Shown: piece after piece, positions 18,262 to 27,806 of the stretch
How the letters are laid out: each line of letters opens with the position of its first letter
How positions within the stretch are numbered: the first letter of the stretch is position 1
Assembly: GCF_014842265.1 (NCBI RefSeq)
Contig: NZ_JACYVI010000006.1
Coordinates: 124,001-188,000, forward strand
Length of the DNA stretch: 64,000 bases
Direction of reading: 5' to 3'
Source of the DNA: Pseudomonas sp. CFBP 13711
GTDB lineage: Bacteria; Pseudomonadota; Gammaproteobacteria; Pseudomonadales; Pseudomonadaceae
The notes under the pieces: generated by a model
The model's database searches: none
Seen by the model: the letters and a program-made list of their open reading frames with translations, nothing else
Told to the model about the DNA's origin: nothing
Translations under genes and position numbers: made by a program

Positions 18262-18993
18262 TCAGCGCTGGGCGATGCGCACGGTGCCTTTCTGACTCGG
18301 CGGCTGCTTTGGCAGCACACGCTTGGCGACGACGTAATGGCTGTCCCAATACGGCTTCTTCAGCGTGTCAATCGTCACGGATTTGCCACGGCGTGGCGCG
18401 TGAACGAATCGGTCGTTGCCGAGGTAAATCGCAACGTGATTCACTGTGCGGCTCTTGATGTTGAAGAACAGCAAGTCGCCCGGCTTCAAATCCTTGCGGT
18501 CAACCTTCTGCCCGTGACCTTCGGCCATGGCGTTGGACGTGCGCGGCAAATCGACTTCGCTCACGTCGTTGAAGGCGTATTTCACCAGTCCGCTGCAGTC
18601 GAACCCTTTTGTTGGGCTGGTGCCGCCCCAACGATAAGGTGTACCGATGGCGTTAACGGCCCGGTTGACCACGGTGCTGCTCTGTTTGGTACCCATCTGC
18701 GCCGTGTTGGCCAGGGCGACAGTGTTCTGCGAAATCTTGCGAGTGCTGCGGGATGGTTTTCCCTTAACAGCTTTGGCTCGCTTGCCAGAGGTCTCGAGTG
18801 GAGTAGCCGTCTGTTCCAGTGCAGCCATTGCAGCTCGTTGAGCAGCGATGTTGCGTGAAACGAATTCCGGCGACTCGGACCTGGCGGTGAAACCGGTGAA
18901 GCTCGGTGGAAGCGTTTGCTCACGATTGGTGGCGTGGGCGGCCAGTGGCATAAATAGACAAATAGTCAGCCATGTCTTGAAAAATGGACGCAT
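18262..18993 (-). CDS. NlpC/P60 (C40) family peptidoglycan hydrolase
   Basis: 243 aa. A signal peptide (MRPFFKTWLTICLFMPLAAHA) precedes a ~90-residue linker and the C-terminal NlpC/P60 domain with catalytic Cys in GFDCSGLVKYAF, His in NHVAIYLG and the downstream third residue in DRFVHAPRRGK. Predicted periplasmic or outer-membrane-facing endopeptidase cutting gamma-D-Glu-diaminopimelate links. Start chosen at the ATG at 18993; the longer in-frame start would put 58 non-hydrophobic residues before the signal peptide. Confidence 0.9.
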   Translation of the reverse strand: MRPFFKTWLTICLFMPLAAHATNREQTLPPSFTGFTARSESPEFVSRNIAAQRAAMAALEQTATPLETSGKRAKAVKGKPSRSTRKISQNTVALANTAQMGTKQSSTVVNRAVNAIGTPYRWGGTSPTKGFDCSGLVKYAFNDVSEVDLPRTSNAMAEGHGQKVDRKDLKPGDLLFFNIKSRTVNHVAIYLGNDRFVHAPRRGKSVTIDTLKKPYWDSHYVVAKRVLPKQPPSQKGTVRIAQR

Positions 18994-19243
18994 TAGGCAG
19001 GGCTCTTGTTGGTCAGCGCGCAACTTTATAACAGCTTTTTGCGAAATTCTGAGCCCCCTTGTCGAACAATTTACTGCCCTCAAAGTCAGTTTTGGCTGCA
19101 GAATCGTCATCTCAGTGCGCTGATCACCTTGCAGAACAAGGGTTTGCACGATTGAAAAGAGGTTCAAGCCATACGTCGGACGGCGTCACGAAAGTCACAA
19201 AACTTACGCATATTTTTTTCTATTGCAGCAAGCGAGGTCAACA

Positions 19244-19660
19244 ATGAACACCTATCAACCCGACGTTCAACGTCCGGACACCCATAGCAAGGTCATGGGC
19301 TATCTGCTCTGGATTGTGGGATTTACCGGGGCGCATCGCTTTTATTACGGCAAGCCGGTGACCGGCACGATCTGGTTTTTCACGCTGGGCCTGTTTGGCA
19401 TTGGCTGGCTGATCGACTTGTTCCTGATCCCTGCGATGGATCGGGAAGCGGACCTGCGATTCAACGCAGGCTCGACCGATTACAGCCTCGCCTGGATTCT
19501 GCTGACCTTTCTGGGCGTGTTCGGCGTGCACCGGATGTATCAGGGCAAATGGATCACCGGGATCATTTACCTGTTCACGGGAGGTCTGGCGCTGCTGGGC
19601 GTGCTGTACGACTTCTGGACGCTGAATGACCAGATCTCGGTGAAGAACGCCCGCCGGTAA
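19244..19660 (+). CDS. TM2 domain-containing membrane protein
   Basis: 138 aa with two TM2 modules, each a helix pair with Gly-x-His-Arg-Phe/Met-Tyr between (GAHRFYYGK and GVHRMYQGK) and an aromatic D motif (IDLFLIPAM, YDFWTL). Likely inner membrane; function unknown. Start at the ATG at 19244 after GAGGTCAACA. Stands alone between the NlpC gene and a REP pair. Confidence 0.88.
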   Translation: MNTYQPDVQRPDTHSKVMGYLLWIVGFTGAHRFYYGKPVTGTIWFFTLGLFGIGWLIDLFLIPAMDREADLRFNAGSTDYSLAWILLTFLGVFGVHRMYQGKWITGIIYLFTGGLALLGVLYDFWTLNDQISVKNARR

Positions 19661-19751
19661 TAGAGGTTGCTTTGGGCTCGTCCGTGGAAGTGAGAGACGT
19701 CACCCCACGATGAGGTGCGTCATCGCTGACGGTAGGGCGCGACACAAAACC

Positions 19752-19843
19752 TGTCGGAGCGAGCTTGCTCACGAAGGGGCCGGTGCATTCAGCCATTTTC
19801 TCTGAGGCTGAAAGTAAGCCTTCGCGAGCAAGCTCGCTCCCAC
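19752..19843. repeat. REP pair, GTGGGAGCGAGC family
   Basis: Left half GTCGGAGCGAGCTTGCTC (from 19753) and inverted right half TTCGCGAGCAAGCTCGCTCC (19821-19840), about 50 bp apart, between the TM2 gene and pyrC'. Confidence 0.85.
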
Positions 19844-19873
19844 ATAATCAACGTCTGCCTGAGGTTGGGCGTC

Positions 19874-21145
19874 TCACCCGTTATAGCTAACCCGCCCATC
19901 CACAAACGTGTACTTCACGGCACTTGGCAGGCAATGGCCCAGAAATGGGCAGTTCTCGCCTTTCGACAGCCATTTCTCACCCGCCACCGTCGACGCAGCG
20001 GGGTCGAACAGCACCAGGTCCGCAGGCGAGCCGGCAATCAGCGTTCCGGCCGGCAGGCGCAGCGCAGCGGCGGGTCCGGAGCTAAGGCGTACCAGCAGCG
20101 TCGGCAGGTCCAGCAGGCCGTCTTCGACCAGCGTCATCGCCAGTGGCAACAACAGCTCCACGCTGCTGATGCCCGGCTCGGTCGCGCCGAACGGGGCCAG
20201 CTTCGCGTCACGCTCGTGGGGCTGGTGGTGACTGGAGATCGCCTGCACCACGCCCGACTTCACCGCCTCACGCAATGCGTCGCGATCCGCGCGGGTGCGC
20301 AGCGGCGGCTGCACGTGGTACAGGCTCGAGAAGCCGGTCAGTGCTTCATCGGTCAGGATCAACTGATACAGCGCCACGTCCGCGGTCACCGGCAGGCCTC
20401 GCGCCTGCGCCTGGGCAATCAAGGCCACGCCGCGCGCACTGGTCAGTTGCGTGAAATGGGCGCGCACACCGCTTTGCTCGACCAGCAGCAGGTCACGCGC
20501 CAGTGCCACCGTCTCAGCCGTTTCCGGAATGCCCGGCAAACCCAGAAACGCAGCCGTCGGGCCGTCGTGGGCCAGGCCGCCTTCAGCAAGGTCGTGGTCC
20601 TGGGAATTGAAAATCACGGTCAGATCGAACGTCGCCGCGTATTCGAGCGCGCGGCACAACGTGCGGTTGCTGCGGAAATTGACCATGCCGTTGGTGAACG
20701 CCACGCAACCGGCGTCGCGCAGGGCAATCAGCTCGGCCAGTTGCTCGCCTTCCAGACCCTTGCTCAACGCGCCGATCGGATAGACCTTGCTGTGGCCGGC
20801 TTCGCGGGCGCGGTCGAGGATCAGCTCGGCGACGGCGGACGTGTCGAGAACCGGTTTTGTACGCGGCGGACAGCACAGGCTGGTGACGCCGCCGGCCGCC
20901 GCTGCGCGGGTTTCGCTGGCGATATTGCCCTTGCGGCTGTAACCGGGCTCGCGCAACGACACGTTCAGGTCGACCAGCCCGGGGGCAGCAATCAGGCCGG
21001 CGGCGTCGATGGTTTCCATAGGGCTGAAGCCGGCAGGTGCCGCGCCGAGGGCGAGAACCTTCCCCGCTTCAAGATGGATGTCGGTGACTTGATCCAGACC
21101 GCTGACAGGGTCGATGACGCGAGCGCCGAGGATGCTGAACTTCAC
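19874..21145 (-). CDS. pyrC': Dihydroorotase-like subunit of ATCase (PyrC', predicted inactive)
   Basis: 423 aa amidohydrolase-fold protein that overlaps pyrB by 4 nt (ATGA). In active dihydroorotases the first metal motif is DxHxHxR; here residues 59-65 read D-L-N-V-S-L-R, so both metal histidines are replaced (N61, S63). This matches the known non-catalytic PyrC' of Pseudomonas, which is needed for assembly of the PyrB dodecamer, while a separate active PyrC is encoded elsewhere. The lesion is therefore ancestral, not recent decay; the ORF is full length. Confidence 0.93.
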   Translation of the reverse strand: MKFSILGARVIDPVSGLDQVTDIHLEAGKVLALGAAPAGFSPMETIDAAGLIAAPGLVDLNVSLREPGYSRKGNIASETRAAAAGGVTSLCCPPRTKPVLDTSAVAELILDRAREAGHSKVYPIGALSKGLEGEQLAELIALRDAGCVAFTNGMVNFRSNRTLCRALEYAATFDLTVIFNSQDHDLAEGGLAHDGPTAAFLGLPGIPETAETVALARDLLLVEQSGVRAHFTQLTSARGVALIAQAQARGLPVTADVALYQLILTDEALTGFSSLYHVQPPLRTRADRDALREAVKSGVVQAISSHHQPHERDAKLAPFGATEPGISSVELLLPLAMTLVEDGLLDLPTLLVRLSSGPAAALRLPAGTLIAGSPADLVLFDPAASTVAGEKWLSKGENCPFLGHCLPSAVKYTFVDGRVSYNG

Positions 21146-22146
21146 TGGGCGATCTCCTGCTCGAACTGACGTTGTGCGGTTTGGCCACTCATGGCCATGG
21201 ACAGAACGGCCATGCGCACGGCAATGCCGTAGGTCACCTGATTGAGAATGACCGAGTGCGCACCGTCCGCTACGGCTGATTCGATCTCCACGCCGCGGTT
21301 GATCGGGCCCGGGTGCATCACGATGGCATCGGGCTTGGCGCCGGCCAGGCGCGCGGTGGTCAGGCCGAACAGCCGGTAGAACTCACCCTCGCTCGGCAGC
21401 AGGCCGCCCGACATGCGCTCGCGCTGCAGGCGCAACATGATCACCACGTCGACGTCCTTCAGGCCTTCGTTCAGGTCGGTGTAGACCTTCACGCCGTATT
21501 GCTCGACGCCCACTGGCAGCAGGGTTTTTGGCGCGACCACGCGGATGTCCGGGCAGCCCAGCGCTTTGAGCGCGATCATGTTCGAGCGCGCGACGCGGGA
21601 ATGCAGGATATCGCCGACGATCGCCACCGAGAGGTTTTCGAAATTGCCCTTGTGGCGACGGATGGTCAGCATGTCCAGCATGCCCTGGGTCGGGTGCGCA
21701 TGGCGGCCGTCGCCGCCGTTGATGATCGCGACCTGAGGGCTGACATGTTCGGCGATGAAGTGCGCCGCACCGGAGTCACCGTGGCGCACCACGAACATGT
21801 CGGCGGCCATGGCTTCAAGGTTGCGCAGCGTATCGAACAGCGTCTCGCCCTTGCTGGTCGAGGAGGTCGATACGTTCAACGTAATGACGTCCGCCGACAA
21901 CCTTTGGGCCGCCAGTTCGAACGTGGTGCGGGTGCGTGTCGAGTTCTCGAAGAACACGTTGCACACGGTCTTGCCGCGCAGCAACGGGACCTTCTTCACC
22001 GCGCGGGCGCCGACTTCCAGGAACGAGTCGGCGGTGTCGAGGATTTCGGTGAGCAGTTCGCGGGGCAAACCGTCGAGGGAGAGAAAGTGCTGCAGCTGGC
22101 CCTGATGGTTCAGTTGCAGCGGGCGCTTGGCGTCGAGAGGCGTCAT
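21142..22146 (-). CDS. pyrB: Aspartate carbamoyltransferase catalytic subunit PyrB
   Basis: 334 aa, about 25 residues longer than E. coli PyrB, with the extra N-terminal segment typical of Pseudomonas class A ATCase, which binds effectors in the absence of PyrI. Carbamoyl phosphate motif [21 protein letters not shown] loop and [11 protein letters not shown] are intact. First committed step of pyrimidine synthesis. Sits between pyrR (12 nt) and pyrC' (overlap). Confidence 0.97.
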   Translation of the reverse strand: MTPLDAKRPLQLNHQGQLQHFLSLDGLPRELLTEILDTADSFLEVGARAVKKVPLLRGKTVCNVFFENSTRTRTTFELAAQRLSADVITLNVSTSSTSKGETLFDTLRNLEAMAADMFVVRHGDSGAAHFIAEHVSPQVAIINGGDGRHAHPTQGMLDMLTIRRHKGNFENLSVAIVGDILHSRVARSNMIALKALGCPDIRVVAPKTLLPVGVEQYGVKVYTDLNEGLKDVDVVIMLRLQRERMSGGLLPSEGEFYRLFGLTTARLAGAKPDAIVMHPGPINRGVEIESAVADGAHSVILNQVTYGIAVRMAVLSMAMSGQTAQRQFEQEIAQ

Positions 22147-22158
22147 CGCAAAGGACTC

Positions 22159-22680
22159 TTAGAGGGCGGCGGAATCGGTGGAGAGGTCTTGCAGTTCGAG
22201 CGTCAGCGGCGTTGGCCCGGACAGCTTGACCCGTTCATTCGGCCCCAGTGACAGGGTCGCGCCCGTCACGTTTGGCCGGATCGGCAGGTCGGCAGCGTCC
22301 AGATCCAGCAGCGACACCAGGGTCACGCTGGCCGGGCGGCCGTAATCGAACAGTTCGTTGAGCGCCGCACGAATGGTGCGCCCGCTCATCAGCACGTCAT
22401 CGATCAGCACCAGATGCTGGCCTTCGATCTCGAACGGCAGTTCCGAAGGGCGCACTTGCGGGTGCAGGCCGTTCTGGCTGAAGTCGTCGCGGTAAAAAGA
22501 GACGTCCAGCGTGCCCAGCGGCGACTGGATGTTGAGGGCTTCAAGGAGCGCCTGCGCGACCCACACGCCACCGGTGCGAATGCCGATGAAGCGAGGCTCC
22601 TGGATGCCGCGTTTGTTCAGGTGCGCGTTGAGATCAATCGCCATCTGGCTGATCAGTTCGGCGGGATTTGGCAGACTCAT
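22159..22680 (-). CDS. pyrR: Bifunctional pyr operon regulator/uracil phosphoribosyltransferase PyrR
   Basis: 173 aa PRTase-fold protein; PRPP motif [17 protein letters not shown] is intact. In pseudomonads PyrR affects pyrimidine genes and has weak UPRTase activity. The ATG at 22680 ([12 protein letters not shown]) preceded by AGGAGCAACC is chosen; the longer in-frame start overlaps ruvX. First gene of pyrR-pyrB-pyrC'. Confidence 0.95.
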   Translation of the reverse strand: MSLPNPAELISQMAIDLNAHLNKRGIQEPRFIGIRTGGVWVAQALLEALNIQSPLGTLDVSFYRDDFSQNGLHPQVRPSELPFEIEGQHLVLIDDVLMSGRTIRAALNELFDYGRPASVTLVSLLDLDAADLPIRPNVTGATLSLGPNERVKLSGPTPLTLELQDLSTDSAAL

Positions 22681-22756
22681 GGTTGCTCCTTCAGGTGCCC
22701 CGGCGTGCGCTGCACGAACGTCCTGGGTAAATCGAATTCGGTTCAGCGTAGATGGA

Positions 22757-23194
22757 TCAGGTTTCAAACAGCGCGGCGTTGGCTTCCAGCCAGCTTTGCA
22801 ACAGCAGCGCTGCGGCGATGGCGTCCACGGGATTGTCCCGGTAGCTGCCGTGCTGGCCGCGAGAGGCGCGTTCGCCCTTGGCTTCGAAGGTGGTCAGGCG
22901 CTCGTCGTGGGTGTAGACCGGCAGGTTGAAGCGGCCATTGAGCTTGCGCGAAAACTTCTCGGCGCGTGCGCTCATCTCGCTCGGCGTGCCGTCCATATTC
23001 AGCGGCAGGCCGACGACGATGGCGTCCGGTTTCCATTCGGTAATCAGCGCCTGCACTTTGTCCCAGTCCGGCACGCCGTTCTGCGCTTTCAATGTGCAAA
23101 GCTCGCGGGCCTGCCCGGTGATCACCTGGCCGACTGCCACGCCGATCTGTTTGGTGCCGTAGTCGAATCCCAGTAACAGACGCAGTCCGGCCAT
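22757..23194 (-). CDS. ruvX: Putative pre-16S rRNA nuclease / Holliday junction resolvase-like YqgF
   Basis: 145 aa RNase H-like fold; [17 protein letters not shown] at the N-terminus carries the first catalytic Asp, and [15 protein letters not shown] and TTFEA motifs follow. Family members process the 16S rRNA 5' end or act on branched DNA. Its ATG overlaps the algH stop by one base (TGATG), so it is coupled to it; the start at 23194 is fixed by this and by length. Confidence 0.95.
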   Translation of the reverse strand: MAGLRLLLGFDYGTKQIGVAVGQVITGQARELCTLKAQNGVPDWDKVQALITEWKPDAIVVGLPLNMDGTPSEMSARAEKFSRKLNGRFNLPVYTHDERLTTFEAKGERASRGQHGSYRDNPVDAIAAALLLQSWLEANAALFET

Positions 23195-23763
23195 CAGGCG
23201 TGACCCGCCTGACTGGTCAGCAGATTGAGGTTGACGCCCAGTTTGGCGGCAGCGGCGTCGAGGCGGTCTTCGCTTTCGACGTCGAAAAGGATCGCCGGGT
23301 CGAATGCGCAGTTGAGCCACGCATTGGCGGCGAACTCGGCGTCAAGCTGGCCGGCGTCCCAGCCGGCATAGCCTAGGGTGATCAGATTTTGATCAGGGCC
23401 GTAGCCATCTGCGATGGAGAAGAGGACGTCCTGAGAGGTCGAGAGCGAAATGCCGCCCAGGTCCACGGTCGCCTGGAACACCTGGCCGGAAGGGTGCAGG
23501 ACGAACCCTCGATCGGTTTGCACCGGCCCGCCAAGGTGAATGGCGATGTCCTTGCAGCGCGCAGGTGGCGGCAATTCGGGGCGCAGCTGTTCCAGAATGT
23601 CTGCCAGCGACAGGCTTTGCGGTCGGTTGATGATCAGACCCATGGCGCCATTGGCATTGTGCTCGACGATGTAGGTCAAGGTCTGAGCGAAGTTCTCATC
23701 GTGCATGTGGGGCATGGCGATCAGAAACTGGTGTTTGAGGTACGACGGAGAGACGTTTTTCAT
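23194..23763 (-). CDS. algH: YqgE/AlgH family protein
   Basis: 189 aa UPF0301 family: HQFLIAMPHMHDENFAQTLTYI near the N-terminus, GLIINRP, LGGPV and LGYAGWDAGQLD are the conserved blocks. In P. aeruginosa, AlgH was linked to alginate regulation; its biochemical role remains unresolved. Start at the ATG at 23763 (MKNVSPSYLKH). Coupled to ruvX as in most gamma-proteobacteria. Confidence 0.95.
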   Translation of the reverse strand: MKNVSPSYLKHQFLIAMPHMHDENFAQTLTYIVEHNANGAMGLIINRPQSLSLADILEQLRPELPPPARCKDIAIHLGGPVQTDRGFVLHPSGQVFQATVDLGGISLSTSQDVLFSIADGYGPDQNLITLGYAGWDAGQLDAEFAANAWLNCAFDPAILFDVESEDRLDAAAAKLGVNLNLLTSQAGHA

Positions 23764-23870
23764 GAGCCCTAGTGTGGCGTCGCGGGGCTGTTGTGACAAC
23801 TGGCAGAACCGACTCACGGGCGGATAAATCGCGACGCAGGTCAGGTTTCATATTGCACGGCATTGGCTGA

Positions 23871-24773
23871 TCAATTACTCGACAGCTTGTCCCCGCGCGC
23901 GAATTTCCAGGTGCGGATGATCTCGAGCCGGTCGATATCGGCCAGATCGCCACTGAACGGCGCAAAGGGTGCTGCCAGGCGGACAATCTTCTGCGCCGCC
24001 TGATCCAGCAGCGGCTGGCCTGATGACTCCAGAATCAGCACTTCGTAGAGTGAACCGTCGCGGTTGATCGAGACCATCATCCGCAGGCTGCCGTAGATCT
24101 GCTTGCGGCGGGCTTCATCCGGGTAATTCAGGTTGCCGATGCGCTCGATCTTCTTGCGCCAGTCCTCTTTGTACCAGGCGCCCTTGTCGCGCATCGTTGA
24201 GGCCGCGCTCAGGCGGTGGATCTTCGGACGCTTGGCGTACGCCTGCTGCTCATCCGCCAGCTCGGCTTCGAGGCTGGCGATTTCGCTGTTCAGCTGCGTG
24301 CTGTCGATGGTCGGCGCGACCTTCTTCTGTTCTTCCGGCTTGACCTCATCGCGCCTGGCGACGGTCTTCTGCGGAGACTGCGCTTTCGTGGCGACAGCGG
24401 TCTTCGGCGCGTCCTGCTTGATCACCGGTTTGGCGGCAGGCGGTGGCGTGACCTTGTTGATCTGGTTGTCTTGATACGGGGCGATTTCGGTGGTCTTGGG
24501 CACCGCTTTCTTGTCGAGGGTGCCGCTGCCCTGCTGGTTTTCCTGGGCGAGGAAGTCGGCGTCCTTGGGCTTGGTGTCGCTTCTGAAGGGGGCGAGGGTG
24601 ATCTCCAGGGTCTGGCTGATCTTTTCCGGTTTGACGTAGGTGAAACCGACGCCAAGGATCACCGCCAGATGCACCAGTGCGGCGATCATCAGGGTAAACC
24701 CGAGGCGATCGGCAGGGCGCACGCCGGTGCGGGTCAGGGACAGGGGGAGATCATCGTCGACCGCAGCGTTCAT
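23871..24773 (-). CDS. Energy transducer TonB family protein
   Basis: 300 aa. A short cytoplasmic N-terminus precedes one membrane helix (about 26-47). A long Pro/Lys/Ala-rich periplasmic linker (about 60-190) is followed by a C-terminal TonB domain (about 200-300; NLNYPDEARRKQIYGSLRMMVSINRDGSLYEV). It is the TonB paralog that neighbours gshB and pilG in pseudomonads, not the exbBD-linked TonB1. P. aeruginosa TonB3, encoded in this context, is needed for twitching motility. ATG at 24773 chosen over a start 13 codons upstream. Confidence 0.9.
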   Translation of the reverse strand: MNAAVDDDLPLSLTRTGVRPADRLGFTLMIAALVHLAVILGVGFTYVKPEKISQTLEITLAPFRSDTKPKDADFLAQENQQGSGTLDKKAVPKTTEIAPYQDNQINKVTPPPAAKPVIKQDAPKTAVATKAQSPQKTVARRDEVKPEEQKKVAPTIDSTQLNSEIASLEAELADEQQAYAKRPKIHRLSAASTMRDKGAWYKEDWRKKIERIGNLNYPDEARRKQIYGSLRMMVSINRDGSLYEVLILESSGQPLLDQAAQKIVRLAAPFAPFSGDLADIDRLEIIRTWKFARGDKLSSN

Positions 24774-24897
24774 CCACGCTCCGGCAGCACATGTGCCAGC
24801 ATTACTACTCACCTAGCGCAAAAATTCAGGCCGCGCATGATAACGCAATGTCAGGACTGGCTTGGCGTTTGATGTCACCGGGCCGATTAGTGGGCGG

Positions 24898-25145
24898 TGC
24901 CTTTCCCGTTGGGAGCTTGCTCACAAAGACCTGCTTCAAGCCCCAGAGAAAGAGGATGAATGTCCTGGCCTCTTCGTGAGCAAGCTCACTCCCGCCGGTT
25001 CTGCGACTTTCCCGATACCTCGAACAGACGAATATCCTGTGGGAGCGAGCTTGCTCGCGAAGCGGCCTGAGCATCCGCTGAATCCTCGGCGGCTGGAACG
25101 CCGCCTTCGTGAGCAAGGTGGAGCGCCACCCCGGTCACTCCCACA
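24898..25145. repeat. Cluster of GTGGGAGCGAGC-family REP half-sites with one expanded variant
   Basis: Fills most of the 382-bp gap between tonB and gshB. Halves: GGGAGCTTGCTCACAAAG near 24910, inverted TTCGTGAGCAAGCTCACTCC (from 24975), GTGGGAGCGAGCTTGCTCGC (from 25040). An inverted half at 25106-25143 carries an expanded apex, GGTGGAGCGCCACCCCGG between GAGCAA and TCACTCCCAC. No gene is seen in the gap. Confidence 0.85.
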
Positions 25146-25155
25146 AGGAGGCGGG

Positions 25156-26112
25156 TTAAGCCCGGGCCTGCAGCTTCTTCTCGATCACATCCATCAACAT
25201 GCCGCCAATGTCCGTCCCGAACGCGTTATCGATCTCGCGGATGCACGTCGGGCTGGTGACGTTGATCTCGGTCAGGTGCTCGCCAATTACGTCCAGGCCT
25301 ACAAACAGCAGGCCTTTTTCCCGCAGCGTCGGGCCGATTTCGGCGGCGATCGCGCGATCGCGGTCCGTCAGGGGGCGGGCTTCGCCACGACCACCTGCTG
25401 CCAGGTTGCCTCGGGTTTCGCCGGCGGCCGGGATGCGCGCCAGGCAATACGGCACGGGTTCGCCGTTGACCATCAGAATGCGCTTGTCGCCGTCCTTGAT
25501 GGCGGGCAGATAGGCCTGCGCCATGATCTGCTCATGGCCGTGCTTGGTCAGGGTTTCGAGAATCACCGACAAGTTCGGATCACCGACGCGGTGGCGGAAG
25601 ATCGACGCGCCGCCCATGCCGTCCAGCGGCTTGAGAATGACGTCGCCGTGCTTGGCGGCGAACTCGCGAATGATGTCCGCGCGACGGCTGACCAGCGTGG
25701 GCGGGGTGCATTGCGGGAACAGCGTGGCGAACAGCTTCTCGTTGCAGTCACGCAGGCTTTGCGGCTTGTTGACCACCAGCACGCCGGCGCGCTCGGCTTG
25801 TTCGAGCAGATAGGTGGAGTAGACGAATTCCATGTCGAACGGCGGATCCTTGCGCATCAGGATCACGTCCAGGTCGTCCAGCCCGTTGTCGACTTCGGCC
25901 TCCAGCTCGAACCAGTGGGCCGGGTCGGCGAAGACTTTCAGCGGCTTCATGCGGGCGCGGGCCTGGCCGGCGTCCTGATACAGGTCGTGCTGCTCCATAT
26001 AGAACAACGACCAGCCGCGGGCTTGCGCTGCCAGGAGCATGGCCAGCGAGCTGTCCTTTTTATAGGAGATGCGCTCGATGGGGTCCATGACGATTCCCAG
26101 GCGAATGCTCAT
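25156..26112 (-). CDS. gshB: Glutathione synthetase
   Basis: 318 aa ATP-grasp ligase joining gamma-glutamylcysteine and glycine. N-terminal domain MSIRLGIVMDPIERISYKKD and ATP-grasp motifs (DVILKPLDGMGGASIF, VNVTSPTC-like INVTSPTCIREID) are intact. ATG at 26112 is preceded by an AGAGGATATT ribosome site; longer in-frame starts reach into the pilG upstream region. Order gshB-tonB3 divergent from pilG is conserved in Pseudomonas. Confidence 0.97.
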   Translation of the reverse strand: MSIRLGIVMDPIERISYKKDSSLAMLLAAQARGWSLFYMEQHDLYQDAGQARARMKPLKVFADPAHWFELEAEVDNGLDDLDVILMRKDPPFDMEFVYSTYLLEQAERAGVLVVNKPQSLRDCNEKLFATLFPQCTPPTLVSRRADIIREFAAKHGDVILKPLDGMGGASIFRHRVGDPNLSVILETLTKHGHEQIMAQAYLPAIKDGDKRILMVNGEPVPYCLARIPAAGETRGNLAAGGRGEARPLTDRDRAIAAEIGPTLREKGLLFVGLDVIGEHLTEINVTSPTCIREIDNAFGTDIGGMLMDVIEKKLQARA

Positions 26113-26353
26113 GGGTAATATCCTCTGATCGGTAATGGCCACGACAGGCCGAAAATAGGCGTCAGGGTGGCGCCGCGCCGGCTTTGGGTCAAGGGGCAAG
26201 GCTTTATGGATTGACCGTGGAGAGTGTGCTAAAAAGGCTCGGCATCCGGTGTCGCGCCAGCTGTCTTTGGCGCCTCCCGATGATCCCGACCCAAAACCAG
26301 ATGCCCGGCAGAAGGCAACCCATCTGATTCGCCGCGGCGATGGTAGAGCAGAT

Positions 26354-26764
26354 ATGGAACAGCATTCAGCCCCATTGAAAGTGATGGTCATCGACGACTC
26401 CCGTACGATTCGTCGCACCGCCGAGACCCTGCTGAAAAACGTCGGCTGTGAAGTGATCACCGCCATCGACGGCTTCGACGCACTGGCCAAGATTGCCGAC
26501 CATCATCCCAGAATCATCTTCGTCGACATCATGATGCCCAGGCTCGACGGGTATCAGACGTGCGCGTTGATCAAGAACAACCGGGCGTTCAAATCCACGC
26601 CGGTGATCATGCTGTCCTCAAGGGACGGGCTGTTCGACAAGGCCAAGGGGCGCATCGTCGGTTCCGATCAGTTTTTGACCAAACCGTTCAGCAAGGAAGA
26701 ACTGCTCAGTGCGATCAAGGCCCACGTGCCCGGTTTCGTTGCAGTAGAACAACAACTATCTTGA
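26354..26764 (+). CDS. pilG: Twitching motility response regulator PilG
   Basis: 136 aa stand-alone CheY-like receiver. Acidic pair and N-terminal strand KVMVIDDSRTIRR, phospho-acceptor Asp in FVDIMMPRLDGYQ, and TKPFSKEEL (conserved Lys) are present. In P. aeruginosa PilG promotes pilus extension and cAMP signalling downstream of ChpA. Start at ATG 26354 (MEQHSAPLKVM). First gene of the Pil-Chp cluster, divergent from gshB. Confidence 0.97.
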   Translation: MEQHSAPLKVMVIDDSRTIRRTAETLLKNVGCEVITAIDGFDALAKIADHHPRIIFVDIMMPRLDGYQTCALIKNNRAFKSTPVIMLSSRDGLFDKAKGRIVGSDQFLTKPFSKEELLSAIKAHVPGFVAVEQQLS

Positions 26765-26809
26765 TGCCGACCCCCTCGTGCGGGACGGCTGTTTCTATGG
26801 GGAAGCACC

Positions 26810-27175
26810 ATGGCTCGAATTCTCATCGTCGATGACTCGCCGACCGAAATGTACAAGCTGACCGGCATGCTGGAGAAGCACGGCCATCAGGTCCTCAAGG
26901 CCGAGAACGGTGCCGATGGCGTGGCCCTGGCCCGTCAGGAAAAGCCCGATGCCGTCCTGATGGACATCGTCATGCCGGGCCTGAACGGTTTCCAGGCGAC
27001 CCGTCAGCTGACCAAAGACGCTGACACCAGCATGATCCCCGTGATCATGATCACCACCAAGGATCAGGAAACCGACAAAGTCTGGGGCAAACGCCAGGGC
27101 GCGCGGGATTACCTGACCAAGCCGGTGGACGAAGAAACCCTCATGAAAACCCTGAACGCGGTGCTTGCGGGCTGA
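26810..27175 (+). CDS. pilH: Twitching motility response regulator PilH
   Basis: 121 aa CheY-like receiver, ILIVDDSPTEMYKL at the N-terminus, Asp in AVLMDIVMPGLNGFQ, and TKPVDEETL. In P. aeruginosa PilH counteracts PilG, promoting retraction or acting as a phosphate sink. It lies 45 nt after pilG and 16 nt before pilI in the same operon. Confidence 0.97.
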   Translation: MARILIVDDSPTEMYKLTGMLEKHGHQVLKAENGADGVALARQEKPDAVLMDIVMPGLNGFQATRQLTKDADTSMIPVIMITTKDQETDKVWGKRQGARDYLTKPVDEETLMKTLNAVLAG

Positions 27176-27191
27176 CCCCCGGCTGACGCTC

Positions 27192-27731
27192 ATGGCTCAG
27201 TCACAAACCGCCTTCCAGCTGCTGCTCGATATCGACCAGCGCTGCCGCTCCCTCGCTGCCGGCCTGCCGCTGCAGGAAACCCGCCAGCAAGGCTGGAGCG
27301 GCATTGGCTTTCGCATGGGCGAGCGCCATTACGTGGCCCCCATGGGCGAGGTCGACGAAATCCTCCACGAGCCGCGCTGTGCGGTGTTGCCGGGTGCCAA
27401 GGCGTGGGTCTGCGGGATCGCCAATCTGCGCGGCCGCCTATTGCCGATCATGGATCTGTGCGCCTTCTTCGGCCACGAACTCTCACCCCTGCGCAAACAC
27501 CGCCGCGTGCTGGTCATCGACTTCGAGGGTGTGTTCGTCGGTCTGCTCATTGACGAGGTGTTGGGCATGCAGCATTTCAGCGAGCGCAGCCTGATGCCTG
27601 AACTGGCGCACGACGGCGAACCCCGCGTCGCGCCCTACATACAAGGACGGTTCGTCCGTGAGCAGGCCTGGCAGGTGTTCAGCCCGCGCGCTCTGGTGCA
27701 GTCGGCTGAGTTTATGGACGTGGCGCTCTGA
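27192..27731 (+). CDS. pilI: Twitching motility CheW-like adaptor PilI
   Basis: 179 aa CheW domain protein that links the receptor PilJ to the kinase ChpA. The central NLRGRLLPIMDL motif and VFVGLLIDEVLG match CheW. ATG at 27192 (MAQSQTAFQLL) chosen; an earlier start overlaps the pilH stop. Second adaptor gene, chpC, lies at the far end of the cluster. Confidence 0.96.
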   Translation: MAQSQTAFQLLLDIDQRCRSLAAGLPLQETRQQGWSGIGFRMGERHYVAPMGEVDEILHEPRCAVLPGAKAWVCGIANLRGRLLPIMDLCAFFGHELSPLRKHRRVLVIDFEGVFVGLLIDEVLGMQHFSERSLMPELAHDGEPRVAPYIQGRFVREQAWQVFSPRALVQSAEFMDVAL

Positions 27732-27806
27732 TGCGCCGGGCTGAACAGTGCAGGTCCAGAAGGCTGATGCCCTCCCTCAATCGAACATCAGGCGGAGCCC
27801 TGAGCA

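Noticed and set aside
19874..21145. Recent pseudogenisation of a dihydroorotase
   Set aside because: The frame is complete and the missing metal ligands match the known structural PyrC' of pseudomonads.
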